This document shows, in pieces, positions 10,709 through 20,676 of a stretch of DNA of 61,324 bases. Positions within the stretch are counted from its first letter, which is position 1; every line of letters begins with the position of its first letter. The stretch lies in NCBI RefSeq assembly GCF_021440345.1, contig NZ_JAKCNS010000043.1, forward strand, positions 50,364-111,687. The letters are read 5' to 3'. Source of the stretch: Kluyvera intermedia (GTDB lineage: Bacteria; Pseudomonadota; Gammaproteobacteria; Enterobacterales; Enterobacteriaceae). The notes below the pieces were generated by a model. That model did not search any database, was not told the DNA's origin, and saw only the letters and a list, made by a program, of their open reading frames with translations. A program made the position numbers and the translations under genes.

Positions 10709-10817
10709 TTTCGGGCTACCTTTTGCGTAATCTGTAGCAACAGTATATGGCGGTGGTTAATTTATCACTTTGCGTTATTTGTCCGGGGAATTCCTGTTTT
10801 TTGTCTTTATACGGAAG

Positions 10818-10833
10818 TGTGAATTAAATCACA
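10818..10833 (-). promoter_or_regulatory. CRP-cAMP site upstream of the glycoside locus
   Basis: TGTGA-N6-TCACA is a perfect match to the CRP consensus half-sites. Its centre is about 90 bp upstream of the start expected from the -10 TATACT (10742-10747, minus strand), a usual face-of-helix distance for a class I activator site. It predicts catabolite control of the symporter-GH3-AraC operon. Confidence 0.75.
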
Positions 10834-10850
10834 GGAGAAAGGCGATATTA

Positions 10851-10886
10851 TTGAAAATCAGCTTCCGGCGGGAGCCCGCCGGAAGC
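10851..10886 (-). terminator. Terminator after rluB
   Basis: A perfect 12-bp GC-rich hairpin (10861-10872 / 10875-10886, two-base loop) is followed on the minus strand by TGATTTTC. It lies 7 nt past the rluB stop and separates rluB from the sugar locus. Confidence 0.8.
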
Positions 10887-10893
10887 CACGTCA

Positions 10894-11799
10894 TTACGCT
10901 TTACCGCTGTTGCGGGTGCTGGAACGACGATTGCTATTATTACCCGCACCGGTCCCGGTGGTGGTATGGCGTTTTACCGCGCGACGAATCTGGTTCGCCT
11001 TCATACGACGACGATCTTTTTCCACTGCCACTTTAGAGGTGGTTTCTGCCGGCAGTTCTACCAGCTTACGCAGGTAGTTGGTTTGCGCAAGGTCCAGCTC
11101 GGTCCAGCCACCGCGTGGCAGGCCTTTTGGCAGCTGAATGTCGCCATAGCGAACGCGAATCAGACGGCTCACCTGCACGCCAACCGCTTCCCACAAACGA
11201 CGCACTTCACGGTTGCGGCCTTCGGTCAGGGTCACGTTGTACCACTGGTTGATGCCTTCGCCACCGCTGAATTTGATGGTTTTAAATGCCGCAGGGCCAT
11301 CTTCGAGCTGTACACCGCGCGACAGCTGACGCACTTTGTTGTCGTCCACTTCGCCAAACACGCGCACGGCGTATTCACGTTCCACTTCACGGCTTGGGTG
11401 CATCAGACGGTTCGCCAGTTCACCATCGGTGGTGAACAGCAGCAGACCACAGGTGTTAACGTCCAGACGACCGACGGCAATCCAGCGCGCGCCGCGCAGT
11501 TTTGGCAGGCGGTCGAACACGGTTGGACGCCCTTCCGGATCGTTACGCGTACAGAGTTCGCCTTCCGGCTTGTAGTACGCCAGTACGCGGCAGATTTGTT
11601 CTACGGATTCTTTAACGGAGATTAAGTGTCCGTCGATACGAATTTTGAGACCGGGGATCACTTCAACACGATCGCCCAGCTTGGCGATTTTGCCGTCGAC
11701 GCTCACGCGGCCCGCTTCAATAATCGTTTCAATTTCACGACGGGAGCCGTGGCCGGCGCGCGCCAGCACTTTTTGCAGTTTTTCGCTTTTATCGCTCAT
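10894..11799 (-). CDS. rluB: 23S rRNA pseudouridine(2605) synthase
   Basis: Isomerises U2605 of 23S rRNA. The N-terminal S4 RNA-binding domain ([18 protein letters not shown]) is followed by the RsuA-type catalytic domain with the Asp motif [14 protein letters not shown]. The basic Arg/Asn/Ser-rich tail is typical of RluB. The ATG at 11799 ([10 protein letters not shown]) has AAGGAAG upstream, giving 301 residues against about 291 in E. coli; the difference lies at the N-terminus and in the low-complexity tail. It lies downstream of rnm-yciO as in E. coli, but the spacer is enlarged to about 510 nt. Confidence 0.96.
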   Translation of the reverse strand: MSDKSEKLQKVLARAGHGSRREIETIIEAGRVSVDGKIAKLGDRVEVIPGLKIRIDGHLISVKESVEQICRVLAYYKPEGELCTRNDPEGRPTVFDRLPKLRGARWIAVGRLDVNTCGLLLFTTDGELANRLMHPSREVEREYAVRVFGEVDDNKVRQLSRGVQLEDGPAAFKTIKFSGGEGINQWYNVTLTEGRNREVRRLWEAVGVQVSRLIRVRYGDIQLPKGLPRGGWTELDLAQTNYLRKLVELPAETTSKVAVEKDRRRMKANQIRRAVKRHTTTGTGAGNNSNRRSSTRNSGKA

Positions 11800-11956
11800 T
11801 GAGCTTCCTTCAGGTGTCGCCTTCACAGGCGTCTTAGAGACTTCATCAGCAGCGCGGGAAATGGGCACCGGGCTGCATAAGCAGGCAAACAGCGGCGTTG
11901 TATGACAACGCAGGCTGTCCACCCAGAATTGTGACCGCACATACTACACGAATTTT

Positions 11957-11993
11957 AGGAGAAAAGGGCAGCTAGTTCCTGCCCTTTTCTCCT
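11957..11993. repeat. Perfect 15-bp inverted repeat (possible terminator)
   Basis: AGGAGAAAAGGGCAG and its exact complement, separated by 7 bases. The right arm contains CCCTTTTCT, so the RNA hairpin could act as a terminator in either direction, although no U-run follows the stem. It stands between rluB and the gene remnants at 12.0-12.3 kb. Confidence 0.7.
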
Positions 11994-12042
11994 CGCCGCA
12001 GCCGGGTGCGTGAAGGAAGCGTTTTAAATGCGCCGCTAGCGG

Positions 12043-12177
12043 TTACAGCGGCTGCATCATTTCAAACCACTCTTCACCGCCGTGGGTGGAATCTGAGCGC
12101 TTAATGAACTGATAACCAAAATGTTTGTACATCTCAAGATACTGAGATTTACGCATCAGCTCGCCGTACATACGCCG
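12043..12177 (-). pseudogene. C-terminal remnant of an acetyltransferase-like gene
   Basis: An open minus-strand frame without a start encodes about 44 residues ending at a TAA. It contains KSQYLEMYKHFGYQFI and HGGEEWFEMMQPL, and resembles the end of a GNAT-type N-acetyltransferase, where a final Y-x-x-x-G-Y/F strand is common. Only the 3' end survives; the upstream part stops at the join with the next remnant near 12178. The family assignment is tentative. Confidence 0.5.
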
Positions 12178-12185
12178 CCTTCCCT

Positions 12186-12281
12186 ATTCCGCCCTATACC
12201 CTCAAGGTCTACTATCGCCCCGTTAGTGGACATGCGAAAGCGCAGCACTGGATGCTGGAACAAATAGGCACGCAGGAATAA
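12186..12281 (+). pseudogene. C-terminal remnant of a second gene (possibly LysR-type regulator)
   Basis: A plus-strand frame with no start codon encodes about 31 residues ending GHAKAQHWMLEQIGTQE and TAA. The style (YRP, then a final amphipathic helix) is like the end of a LysR-type regulator, but the assignment is weak. It abuts the minus-strand remnant head to head, as expected if a deletion removed the 5' parts of two divergent genes. Confidence 0.4.
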
Positions 12282-12303
12282 ATAGCCCGGCGAAAAGCCG
12301 GGC
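12275..12303 (-). terminator. Terminator after yciO
   Basis: GCCCGGC / GCCGGGC stem (12285-12291 and 12297-12303) with a GAAAA-type loop. On the minus strand it is followed by TATTTATT. It lies 8 nt beyond the yciO stop. Confidence 0.7.
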
Positions 12304-12311
12304 CGGGAATA

Positions 12312-12932
12312 TTACATGAACGGTTTCACGTCGCCGACGCCTTCGCGGATGACGACCGGGGAGTCTTCGGTGAGATCGACAACCGTGGTGGGCTGCTGGC
12401 CGAGATAGCCGCCGTGGATGATCAGATCGACCACTTTTTCCAGACGGTCTTTGATCTCTTCCGGATCGGATTCGGTGAATTCGCTGCCCGGCAGCATCAG
12501 CGAGGTCGAGAGCATTGGCTCACCCAGCGTCTCAAGCAGCGCCTGAGCGATAGGGTTTGATGGCACGCGCATCCCGATGGTCTTACGCTTTTCCTGCAGC
12601 AGGCGACGCGGAACGTCTTTGGTGCCCTTCAGAATAAAAGTGTAGTTGCCCGGCGTGTTGTTCTTAATTAAACGAAACGCCACGTTGTCGACGTAAGAAT
12701 AGGTAGACAGCTCGGACAGATCGCGGCACATCAGGGTGAAGTTGTGGCCGTCCGGCAGGTGACGGATGCGGCAAATGCGCTCCATCGCCCCTTTATCTTC
12801 AATTTTGCAGCCCAACGCATAGCCGGAATCGGTCGGATAGACGATGACGCCGCCCTTACGCACAATTTCGACCGCCTGGTTAATCAGACGCGCCTGTGGG
12901 TTATCCGGGTGGATATAAAAAAACTGACTCAT
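12312..12932 (-). CDS. yciO: Sua5/YciO/YrdC-family protein YciO
   Basis: A 206-residue protein with the YrdC-like dsRNA/nucleotide-binding fold: GGVIVYPTDSGYALGC near residue 28, then KTIGMRVPSN and PMLSTSLMLPG. It is related to the threonylcarbamoyl-AMP synthases TsaC/Sua5 of tRNA t6A synthesis; YciO's own role is less settled. Its ATG overlaps the rnm stop by 4 nt (ATGA), indicating translational coupling. Confidence 0.95.
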   Translation of the reverse strand: MSQFFYIHPDNPQARLINQAVEIVRKGGVIVYPTDSGYALGCKIEDKGAMERICRIRHLPDGHNFTLMCRDLSELSTYSYVDNVAFRLIKNNTPGNYTFILKGTKDVPRRLLQEKRKTIGMRVPSNPIAQALLETLGEPMLSTSLMLPGSEFTESDPEEIKDRLEKVVDLIIHGGYLGQQPTTVVDLTEDSPVVIREGVGDVKPFM

Positions 12933-13810
12933 GCTTCCCTCTCAATTGAATTCTGCGGCTGCTCCCAGCGCTGCCAGACTCCCTCGACGCCTGCGGGCAA
13001 CCACAGTTTACGGCCCAGCTCAATCCACGGGCAAGGTTGATGGAAATCCGACCCCTGAGACGCCAGTAAATGATAGTCGCGGGCATAGGTGGCAAGCTGA
13101 GTGCGCTCGTGAGGCGCCTGCTGGCACTGGGAGACTTCCATCGCGTCGCCGCCGTGTTCACTAAAGTGTGCCAGCAATCTTTTCAGCCACTTGGCGGACA
13201 AATCGTACCGCCCCGGATGGGCAACAACGGCTACCCCTCCGGAATGATGAATGACATCAATAGCTTCCTTTATTGTACACCACTGCGGCGGAACGTAACC
13301 GGTTTTCCCACGTGCGAGATATCTTTTAAACACGTCGGCAATATTGCTCGCCTTGCCCTGTTCAACGAGGAAGCGGGCAAAGTGACCCCGAGTCACTGCT
13401 CCGCCCTCGGCCATTTTCAGCGCTGCTTCCCAGGCACCCGGTATCTGTGCTTTTTCCAGACGCTCGGCAATCATCTGCCCACGCTGTTGGCGACGGTCAA
13501 TCTGTGCGCTTAAAAACGCCGTTAACGCCGGGTTCTCAATATCAATATTGAGCCCAACGATATGAATTTCGTGGTTCTCCCACAACGTCGAAATCTCAAC
13601 GCCGGTAATCAGCTCTAGCGCCAGGCCGGCACGGGCAATTTCTGCCTGGGCTCGCGGGATCGCGTCGACGGTATCGTGATCGGTAATCGCCAGCGTGCCT
13701 ACCCGCATTTCGCCTGCGCGGTGCACCAGTTCTTCTGGCGTCAGGCGGCCATCTGAGGCGGTAGTATGGCTGTGAAGATCGTAAATCACTGCATAATTGG
13801 TGTCGCTCAA
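12929..13810 (-). CDS. rnm: PHP-domain 5'-3' exoribonuclease RNase AM
   Basis: PHP-family phosphoesterase (YciV/TrpH) that trims 5' ends of rRNA and short oligoribonucleotides. Metal-binding motifs include DLHSHTTASDG (near residue 11), ITDHDT, VEIST, HPGRY and GSDFHQP. I chose a TTG start at 13810 because it gives 293 residues, the same as E. coli, and has GGGAG five bases upstream. An ATG at 13837 would add nine residues and has a poorer ribosome site. It is divergent from trpL and first in rnm-yciO-rluB. Confidence 0.93.
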   Translation of the reverse strand: MSDTNYAVIYDLHSHTTASDGRLTPEELVHRAGEMRVGTLAITDHDTVDAIPRAQAEIARAGLALELITGVEISTLWENHEIHIVGLNIDIENPALTAFLSAQIDRRQQRGQMIAERLEKAQIPGAWEAALKMAEGGAVTRGHFARFLVEQGKASNIADVFKRYLARGKTGYVPPQWCTIKEAIDVIHHSGGVAVVAHPGRYDLSAKWLKRLLAHFSEHGGDAMEVSQCQQAPHERTQLATYARDYHLLASQGSDFHQPCPWIELGRKLWLPAGVEGVWQRWEQPQNSIEREA

Positions 13811-13886
13811 AACCGCTCCCGTTGTACTGCTCATCATGTTTCGCGCCCTATCATAGCCGTATTATGCCAATTTCTAAAATCAGGGG

Positions 13887-13918
13887 TTGACTTTGCCCTT
13901 CCGGACTAGTTAACTAGT
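13887..13918 (+). promoter_or_regulatory. trp promoter and TrpR operator
   Basis: -35 TTGACT (13887-13892), 17-bp spacer and -10 TTAACT (13910-13915), the same -10 as E. coli trp. The -10 sits inside the palindrome ACTAGTTAACTAGT (13905-13918), which is the TrpR operator core. Tryptophan-bound TrpR would block polymerase here. Confidence 0.95.
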
Positions 13919-13949
13919 ACGCAAGTTCACTTAGTAAAGGTATCTGCAA

Positions 13950-14003
13950 ATGACTCGTAAATTGATTGCTCTGCACGGCGGTTGGTGGCGTACTTCCCAG
14001 TAG
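13950..14003 (+). CDS. trpL: trp operon leader peptide
   Basis: A 17-codon leader, MTRKLIALHGGWWRTSQ, with the tandem Trp codons that sense charged tRNA-Trp. It is three residues longer than the 14-residue E. coli leader and ends in Gln after the shared WWRTS. AAAGG precedes the ATG. Ribosome position on this peptide sets the choice between attenuator and antiterminator. Confidence 0.95.
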   Translation: MTRKLIALHGGWWRTSQ

Positions 14004-14042
14004 GGCGGAGTCATCACGTCTGCGTTAAGCAAACAGATACCC

Positions 14043-14070
14043 AGCCCGCCAATGAGCGGGCTTTTTATTA
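14043..14070 (+). terminator. trp attenuator
   Basis: AGCCCGC / GCGGGCT stem (14043-14049 and 14056-14062) followed by a T-rich tail. It corresponds to the 3:4 hairpin of the trp leader; the preceding AAGCAAACAGATACCC segment is the likely strand 2 that competes with it. Confidence 0.92.
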
Positions 14071-14105
14071 AGCAAAAAAGATAAAGAAATCAGGCGAGAA
14101 CAACG

Positions 14106-15668
14106 ATGCAAACACAAAAACCCCTGCTCGAGCTTCTGACCAGCGACGCGATTTACCGTGAAAACCCAACCGCGTTGTTCCATCAACTTTGCGGCGCGCG
14201 CCCGGCTACTCTGCTGCTTGAATCAGCGGATATCGACAGTAAGAACGATTTAAAAAGCCTGCTGCTGGTCGATAGCGCCCTGCGCATCACCGCCCTGGGC
14301 GATACCGTCACCATTCAGGCGCTGTCAGATAACGGGGCTTCCCTGCTGCCGCTGCTCGATGCCGCGCTGCCTTCCGGCGTTGAAAATGAGCGTCAGCCAA
14401 ACCGCCGCGTTCTGCGCTTCCCGGCGGTCAGCAATCTGCTCGATGAAGATGCCCGTCTGTGCTCCCTGTCGGTATTCGACGCGTTCCGCATAATGCAGGA
14501 GCTGGTTGTGGTGCAGCAGGACGAGCGTGAAGCGATGTTCTTCGGCGGGCTGTTCGCCTACGACCTGGTCGCCGGCTTCGAAGATTTACCGCAGCTGGAA
14601 AGCGACACCGCCTGCCCGGACTACTGCTTCTACCTGGCGGAAACCTTACTGGTTATCGACCACCAGACCAAAAACACCCGCATTCAGGCCAGCCTGTTCA
14701 CGCCGTCTGATGCGGAAAAAGATCGTCTGCTGCAGCGCATTGCCGACGTTCGTCAGCAGTTAAATGAACCGCCAATGGCGCTGCCGGTACGCGAAATTAA
14801 AGAGATGCGCTGCGAGTGCAACCAGAGCGATGAAGAGTACGGCGATGTGGTGCGCAAGATGCAAAAAGCGATTCGCGCCGGGGAAATTTTCCAGGTGGTC
14901 CCTTCGCGCCGCTTCTCCCTGCCGTGCCCATCACCGCTGGCGGCTTACGATGTGCTGAAAAAGAGCAACCCAAGCCCGTACATGTTCTTTATGCAGGATA
15001 ACGATTTCACCCTGTTTGGCGCGTCGCCGGAAAGCTCGCTGAAGTACGACGCCACCAATCGTCAGATTGAGATCTACCCGATTGCCGGTACTCGTCCACG
15101 CGGCCGTCGCGCTGACGGTACGCTGGACCGCGATCTCGACAGCCGAATTGAGCTGGAAATGCGCACCGACCATAAAGAGCTTTCCGAACATTTGATGCTG
15201 GTCGATCTGGCGCGTAACGACCTCGCACGCATCTGTACGCCGGGTAGCCGCTATGTTGCAGACCTGACAAAAGTGGATCGCTACTCGTTCGTGATGCACC
15301 TCGTTTCCCGCGTGGTCGGCGAACTGCGTAAAGACCTCGATGTGCTGCACGCTTACCGCGCCTGTATGAATATGGGCACCCTGAGCGGCGCGCCAAAAGT
15401 ACGTGCCATGCAGCTTATCGCCGCAGCAGAAGGCAAGCGTCGCGGCAGCTACGGCGGCGCGGTGGGCTATTTCACCGCCCACGGCGACCTCGACACCTGC
15501 ATCGTCATTCGCTCCGCGTTTGTCGAAAACGGCATTGCTACCGTACAGGCCGGTGCCGGCGTGGTGCTGGATTCCGTACCGCAATCTGAAGCCGATGAAA
15601 CCCGTAATAAAGCTCGTGCCGTTCTGCGCGCCATCGCCACTGCCCATCATGCACAGGAGATTTTCTGA
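14106..15668 (+). CDS. trpE: Anthranilate synthase component I
   Basis: Converts chorismate plus ammonia to anthranilate, working with the TrpG part of TrpD. The 520-residue length is normal. The tryptophan feedback site LLES is intact (Ser40), and chorismate-binding signatures [19 protein letters not shown] and [11 protein letters not shown] are present. The stop codon shares a base with the trpD ATG (TGATG), giving tight coupling in equal stoichiometry. Confidence 0.98.
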   Translation: MQTQKPLLELLTSDAIYRENPTALFHQLCGARPATLLLESADIDSKNDLKSLLLVDSALRITALGDTVTIQALSDNGASLLPLLDAALPSGVENERQPNRRVLRFPAVSNLLDEDARLCSLSVFDAFRIMQELVVVQQDEREAMFFGGLFAYDLVAGFEDLPQLESDTACPDYCFYLAETLLVIDHQTKNTRIQASLFTPSDAEKDRLLQRIADVRQQLNEPPMALPVREIKEMRCECNQSDEEYGDVVRKMQKAIRAGEIFQVVPSRRFSLPCPSPLAAYDVLKKSNPSPYMFFMQDNDFTLFGASPESSLKYDATNRQIEIYPIAGTRPRGRRADGTLDRDLDSRIELEMRTDHKELSEHLMLVDLARNDLARICTPGSRYVADLTKVDRYSFVMHLVSRVVGELRKDLDVLHAYRACMNMGTLSGAPKVRAMQLIAAAEGKRRGSYGGAVGYFTAHGDLDTCIVIRSAFVENGIATVQAGAGVVLDSVPQSEADETRNKARAVLRAIATAHHAQEIF

Positions 15669-17263
15669 TGGCTGACATTCTGCTGCTCGATAATATCGAC
15701 TCCTTTACTTACAACCTGGCAGATCAGCTGCGCGCTAACGGGCACAACGTGGTGATTTACCGTAACCATGTACCGGCACAGACCTTAATTGACCGCCTGG
15801 GCACCATGGATAACCCGGTACTGATGTTGTCTCCTGGTCCTGGCGCACCGTCTGAAGCGGGCTGTATGCCTGAACTGCTGACCCGTATGCGCGGCAAGCT
15901 GCCGATTATCGGCATCTGCCTCGGTCATCAGGCGATTGTCGAAGCCTACGGCGGTTATGTTGGCCAGGCCGGTGAGATCCTGCACGGCAAAGCGTCCAGC
16001 ATTGAGCATGACGGCCAGGCGATGTTTGCCGGGTTAACCAACCCGCTGCCGGTGGCGCGCTATCACTCGCTGGTTGGCAGCAATATTCCGGCCGGCTTAA
16101 CCATCAACGCTAACTTTAACGGCATGGTGATGGCGGTCCGTCACGATGCGGATCGCGTCTGCGGCTTCCAGTTCCATCCGGAATCCATCCTCACCACCCA
16201 GGGCGCACGTTTGCTGGAACAAACGCTGGCATGGGCGCTGCAGAAACTGGAGCAGAGCAACACCCTGCAGCCAATTCTGGAAAAACTGTATCAGGCGCAA
16301 ACCCTGAGCCAGCAGGAGAGCCACCAGCTGTTCTCCGCCGTGGTTCGCGGCGAAGTGAAGCCGGAACAGCTGGCAGCTGCGCTGGTGAGCATGAAAATTC
16401 GCGGCGAAAGCCCGAACGAGATTGCCGGTGCCGCCACCGCGCTGCTGGAAAACGCCGCACCGTTCCCGCGTCCTGACTATCCGTTTGCCGATATCGTCGG
16501 TACCGGTGGCGACGGCAGTAACAGCATCAATATTTCTACCGCCAGCGCCTTTGTCGCCGCGGCGTGTGGGCTGAAGGTCGCCAAACACGGCAACCGCAGT
16601 GTCTCCAGTAAATCTGGCTCTTCTGACCTGCTGGCGGCGTTTGGTATCAACCTCGATATGAACGCCGACAAGTCCCGACAGGCGCTGGATGAGCTGAACG
16701 TGTGCTTCCTGTTTGCACCGAAGTATCACACCGGTTTCCGCCACGCGATGCCGGTTCGCCAGCAGTTGAAAACCCGCACCCTGTTCAACGTGCTGGGGCC
16801 ATTGATTAACCCGGCGCACCCGCCGCTGGCGCTGATTGGCGTTTACAGTCCGGAACTGGTGCTGCCGATTGCGGAAACCCTGCGCGTACTGGGTTACGAG
16901 CGTGCGGCAGTGGTACACAGCGGCGGTATGGATGAAGTTTCTCTTCATGCGCCGACGGTGGTCGCCGAACTGCACAACGGTGAAATTAAGAGCTACCAGC
17001 TGACCGCAGATGACTTCGGCCTCAAGCCTTATCATCAGGCCGAGCTGGCTGGCGGCACGCCGGAAGAAAACCGTGACATTCTGACCCGCTTACTACAAGG
17101 TAAAGGTGAGGCTGCGCATGAGTCCGCCGTAGCGGTTAACGTCGCCATGCTGATGCGCCTTTACGGTCACGAAGACCTGAAAGCCAACGTTCAGCAGGTG
17201 CTTGATGTTCTGCACAGTGGTGCAGCCTACGACCGCGTCACCGCATTAGCGGCAAGAGGATAA
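15668..17263 (+). CDS. trpD: Fused anthranilate synthase component II / anthranilate phosphoribosyltransferase
   Basis: TrpG-TrpD fusion of 531 residues. The N-terminal class I glutamine amidotransferase (about 1-195) has the nucleophile Cys84 in GICLGHQ and the His/Glu pair in FQFHPES; it supplies ammonia to TrpE. The C-terminal phosphoribosyltransferase (about 200-531) has [14 protein letters not shown] and [15 protein letters not shown] and transfers phosphoribose from PRPP to anthranilate. The fusion is typical of E. coli and its relatives. Confidence 0.98.
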   Translation: MADILLLDNIDSFTYNLADQLRANGHNVVIYRNHVPAQTLIDRLGTMDNPVLMLSPGPGAPSEAGCMPELLTRMRGKLPIIGICLGHQAIVEAYGGYVGQAGEILHGKASSIEHDGQAMFAGLTNPLPVARYHSLVGSNIPAGLTINANFNGMVMAVRHDADRVCGFQFHPESILTTQGARLLEQTLAWALQKLEQSNTLQPILEKLYQAQTLSQQESHQLFSAVVRGEVKPEQLAAALVSMKIRGESPNEIAGAATALLENAAPFPRPDYPFADIVGTGGDGSNSINISTASAFVAAACGLKVAKHGNRSVSSKSGSSDLLAAFGINLDMNADKSRQALDELNVCFLFAPKYHTGFRHAMPVRQQLKTRTLFNVLGPLINPAHPPLALIGVYSPELVLPIAETLRVLGYERAAVVHSGGMDEVSLHAPTVVAELHNGEIKSYQLTADDFGLKPYHQAELAGGTPEENRDILTRLLQGKGEAAHESAVAVNVAMLMRLYGHEDLKANVQQVLDVLHSGAAYDRVTALAARG

Positions 17264-17266
17264 AAA

Positions 17267-18625
17267 ATGCAGACCGTATTAGCAAAAATCGTGGCCGACA
17301 AAGCGATTTGGGTAGAAGCCCGCAAACAACAACAACCGTTAGCCACCTTCTTGAATGAAGTGCAGCCAAGCCAGCGTCATTTCTATGACGCGCTGCGCGG
17401 GACACGTACCGCTTTTATTCTGGAATGTAAAAAAGCCTCCCCGTCGAAAGGGGTTATCCGTGACGATTTCGACCCGGCGCGTATTGCCAATGTGTATAAG
17501 CATTATGCCTCGGCAATCTCCGTCCTGACGGATGAAAAGTACTTCCAGGGCAGCTTTGATTTTCTGCCGATTGTCAGCCAGATAGCGCCGCAGCCGATCC
17601 TGTGCAAAGACTTCATTATCGATCCGTACCAGATTTATCTGGCGCGTTATCACCAGGCCGATGCCTGCCTGCTGATGCTGTCGGTGCTTGACGATGACCA
17701 GTATCGCCAGCTTGCCGCCGTGGCGCACAGCCTGAGCATGGGCGTGTTGACCGAAGTCAGTAATGAAGAAGAGCTGGAACGTGCTATCACCCTGAAAGCG
17801 AAAGTGGTCGGTATCAACAACCGCGACCTGCGCGATCTCTCGATTGATCTCAACCGCACTCGCCAGCTGGCGCCGCGCCTGGGTCACGACGTGACGGTGA
17901 TTAGCGAGTCCGGTATTAACACCAACGCTCAGGTTCGCGAACTGAGCCACTTTGCCAACGGTTTCCTGATTGGCTCGGCAATGATGGAGCATGACGATCT
18001 CAACGCCGCCGTGCGTCGGGTGCTACTGGGCGAGAATAAAGTCTGCGGACTGACTCGTGCGCAGGATGCCAAAGCGGCATTTGAAGCAGGCGCCATTTAC
18101 GGCGGGCTGATTTTCGTTCCAACCTCCCCGCGTGTGGTGAGCGTTGACCAGGCCCGTGAAGTGATTAGCGCCGCGCCGCTGAGCTATGTTGGCGTCTTCC
18201 GCAACACACCGGTTGCCGAGGTGGTTGAACGCGCCACTACGCTGCAACTTTCCGCTGTGCAGCTGCATGGCGATGAAGACCAGAGCTATATCGATAGCCT
18301 GCGCGCTGAGCTTCCGGCCAGCGTACAGATCTGGAAAGCGTTGAGCGTCGCGGACAGCCTACCGGCACGCAATCTCAACCACGTCGACAAATACCTCTTC
18401 GATAACGGTCAGGGCGGCTCCGGTCAGCGTTTTGATTGGTCTCTGTTACAGGGTCAGGATCTGAGCAACGTGATTCTGGCCGGTGGATTAAGCGCAGACA
18501 ACTGCGTGGAAGCAGCCAAAAGCGGCTGCGCCGGACTGGATTTCAATTCAGGCGTAGAGTTACAACCGGGCATTAAAGATGCCAGCAAACTGGCCTCGGC
18601 ATTTCAAACGCTGCGCGCATATTAA
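17267..18625 (+). CDS. trpC: Fused indole-3-glycerol-phosphate synthase / phosphoribosylanthranilate isomerase
   Basis: TrpC-TrpF fusion of 452 residues, two TIM barrels. The N-terminal half (about 1-255) is IGP synthase with FILECKKASPSKG and GINNRDL. The C-terminal half is the isomerase, starting near VCGLTRAQDA, with QLHGDED and GGLSADN. It catalyses the third and fourth steps of tryptophan synthesis. It starts 3 nt after trpD. Confidence 0.98.
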   Translation: MQTVLAKIVADKAIWVEARKQQQPLATFLNEVQPSQRHFYDALRGTRTAFILECKKASPSKGVIRDDFDPARIANVYKHYASAISVLTDEKYFQGSFDFLPIVSQIAPQPILCKDFIIDPYQIYLARYHQADACLLMLSVLDDDQYRQLAAVAHSLSMGVLTEVSNEEELERAITLKAKVVGINNRDLRDLSIDLNRTRQLAPRLGHDVTVISESGINTNAQVRELSHFANGFLIGSAMMEHDDLNAAVRRVLLGENKVCGLTRAQDAKAAFEAGAIYGGLIFVPTSPRVVSVDQAREVISAAPLSYVGVFRNTPVAEVVERATTLQLSAVQLHGDEDQSYIDSLRAELPASVQIWKALSVADSLPARNLNHVDKYLFDNGQGGSGQRFDWSLLQGQDLSNVILAGGLSADNCVEAAKSGCAGLDFNSGVELQPGIKDASKLASAFQTLRAY

Positions 18626-18634
18626 GGAGCAACA

Positions 18635-19828
18635 ATGAGCACTTTACTGAACCCCTATTTCGGCGAATTTGGCGGGATGTACGTTCCGCAGATTCTGATG
18701 CCTGCCCTGCGCCAGCTGGAAGAAGCTTTCGTCAGCGCGCAGAAGGATCCTGAGTTCCAGGCCGAATTTACCGACCTGCTGAAAAACTACGCGGGTCGTC
18801 CAACCGCATTAACCAAATGCCGTAACCTGACCGCGGGCAGCAAAACCACGCTGTACCTTAAGCGTGAAGATCTGCTGCACGGCGGCGCTCACAAAACCAA
18901 CCAGGTATTGGGTCAGGCGTTACTGGCAAAACGGATGGGTAAAACAGAGATCATCGCCGAAACCGGCGCCGGTCAGCACGGTGTCGCCTCGGCGCGGGCC
19001 AGCGCCCTGCTCGGCCTGAAATGCCGCATTTATATGGGTGCCAAAGACGTGGAGCGCCAGTCGCCAAACGTCTTCCGTATGCGTTTAATGGGCGCAGAAG
19101 TGATTCCGGTACACAGCGGTTCCGCCACGCTGAAAGATGCCTGTAACGAGGCGCTGCGCGACTGGTCTGGCAGCTACGAAACCGCGCACTATATGCTCGG
19201 CACCGCGGCAGGCCCGCACCCATTCCCAACCATCGTGCGTGAATTCCAGCGCATGATCGGTGAAGAAACCAAAGTGCAGATCCGCGAAAAAGAAGGTCGT
19301 CTGCCGGATGCGGTGATTGCCTGCGTCGGTGGCGGCTCGAACGCCATCGGTATGTTCGCTGATTTTATTGAAGACACCAGCGTTGGCCTGATTGGCGTTG
19401 AACCTGCCGGCCACGGGATTGAAACCGGCGAGCACGGTGCGCCGCTGAAACATGGCCGCGTGGGCATCTACTTCGGCATGAAATCGCCGATGATGCAGAC
19501 CGATGAAGGGCAGATTGAAGAGTCTTACTCCATCTCTGCCGGGCTGGATTTCCCGTCCGTCGGGCCGCAGCACGCCTACCTGAACAGCATTGGCCGCGCG
19601 GAATACGTGTCGATTACCGATAACGAAGCGCTGGATGCGTTTAAAGAATTGAGCCGCCACGAAGGGATTATCCCGGCGCTGGAGTCATCGCACGCCCTGG
19701 CTCACGCGTTAAAAATGATCCGCGAGAACCCGGAAAAAGAGCAGCTGCTGGTTGTTAACCTTTCCGGTCGCGGCGACAAAGACATCTTTACGGTACACGA
19801 TATTCTGAAAGCGCGAGGGGAAATCTGA
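18635..19828 (+). CDS. trpB: Tryptophan synthase beta subunit
   Basis: PLP enzyme condensing indole with serine; it forms an alpha2-beta2 complex with TrpA and a tunnel for indole. The Schiff-base Lys87 is in GGAHKTNQ, and the phosphate-binding loop is GGGSNAIG. The 397-residue length is normal. AAGGAGC precedes the ATG. The stop overlaps the trpA start (TGATG). Confidence 0.98.
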   Translation: MSTLLNPYFGEFGGMYVPQILMPALRQLEEAFVSAQKDPEFQAEFTDLLKNYAGRPTALTKCRNLTAGSKTTLYLKREDLLHGGAHKTNQVLGQALLAKRMGKTEIIAETGAGQHGVASARASALLGLKCRIYMGAKDVERQSPNVFRMRLMGAEVIPVHSGSATLKDACNEALRDWSGSYETAHYMLGTAAGPHPFPTIVREFQRMIGEETKVQIREKEGRLPDAVIACVGGGSNAIGMFADFIEDTSVGLIGVEPAGHGIETGEHGAPLKHGRVGIYFGMKSPMMQTDEGQIEESYSISAGLDFPSVGPQHAYLNSIGRAEYVSITDNEALDAFKELSRHEGIIPALESSHALAHALKMIRENPEKEQLLVVNLSGRGDKDIFTVHDILKARGEI

Positions 19829-20637
19829 TGGAACGCTACGACAACTTATTCGCCACACTGAAGGCCCGCAAGGAAGGCGCATTCGTTCCCTTCGTGACGC
19901 TGGGCGACCCAAATCCGGGTCAGTCGCTGAAGATTATCGACACCCTGATTGCAGCCGGTGCCGATGCGCTGGAGCTGGGGATCCCGTTCTCCGACCCGCT
20001 GGCCGATGGCCCGACTATCCAGAACGCCACTCTGCGCGCTTTTGCCGCGGGTGTTACGCCAACGCAGTGTTTTGAGATGCTGGCGGCTATCCGTCAGAAG
20101 CATCCGACCATTCCGATTGGCCTGCTGATGTACGCCAACCTGGTGTTTAACCGCGGTATTGACGAGTTTTACGCCGAATGCGCGCGCGTTGGTGTGGACT
20201 CCGTGCTGGTTGCCGACGTGCCGGTAGAAGAGTCGGCGCCATTCCGTCAGGCGGCGATGCGTCATAACGTCGCACCAATCTTTATCTGCCCACCGAATGC
20301 CGATGAAGAGCTGCTGCGCCAGATTGCCACACACGGCCGGGGCTACACCTACCTGCTGTCACGCGCAGGCGTGACCGGTACCGAAACCCGCGCCGCGCTG
20401 CCGCTGCACCATCTGGTGGAAAAACTGGCTGAGTACAACGCCGCACCTCCGCTTCAGGGCTTTGGTATCTCCGCACCCGATCAGGTGACGGCAACCATCG
20501 ACGCCGGTGCTGCCGGAGCGATTTCCGGTTCGGCGATTGTGAAGATTATCGAACGCAATGTGGAAAACCCACAGGCCATGCTCGATGAGCTTGCAAGCTT
20601 TGTGAAAAGCATGAAAGCCGCCACCAAAACGGCATAA
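19828..20637 (+). CDS. trpA: Tryptophan synthase alpha subunit
   Basis: Cleaves indole-3-glycerol phosphate to indole and glyceraldehyde 3-phosphate. The catalytic Glu49 ([10 protein letters not shown]) and Asp60 (ADGPTIQ) are both present in a 269-residue TIM barrel. It is the last gene of the operon, translationally coupled to trpB. Confidence 0.98.
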   Translation: MERYDNLFATLKARKEGAFVPFVTLGDPNPGQSLKIIDTLIAAGADALELGIPFSDPLADGPTIQNATLRAFAAGVTPTQCFEMLAAIRQKHPTIPIGLLMYANLVFNRGIDEFYAECARVGVDSVLVADVPVEESAPFRQAAMRHNVAPIFICPPNADEELLRQIATHGRGYTYLLSRAGVTGTETRAALPLHHLVEKLAEYNAAPPLQGFGISAPDQVTATIDAGAAGAISGSAIVKIIERNVENPQAMLDELASFVKSMKAATKTA

Positions 20638-20644
20638 CGCCCTC

Positions 20645-20676
20645 GCCGCCTGGGGCAACTCAGGCGGCCTATTTTT
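20645..20676 (+). terminator. trp operon terminator
   Basis: GCCGCCTG / CAGGCGGC stem (20645-20652 and 20661-20668), 8-base loop, then CTATTTTTG. The T-run overlaps the stop region of the convergent MarR gene. Confidence 0.88.
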
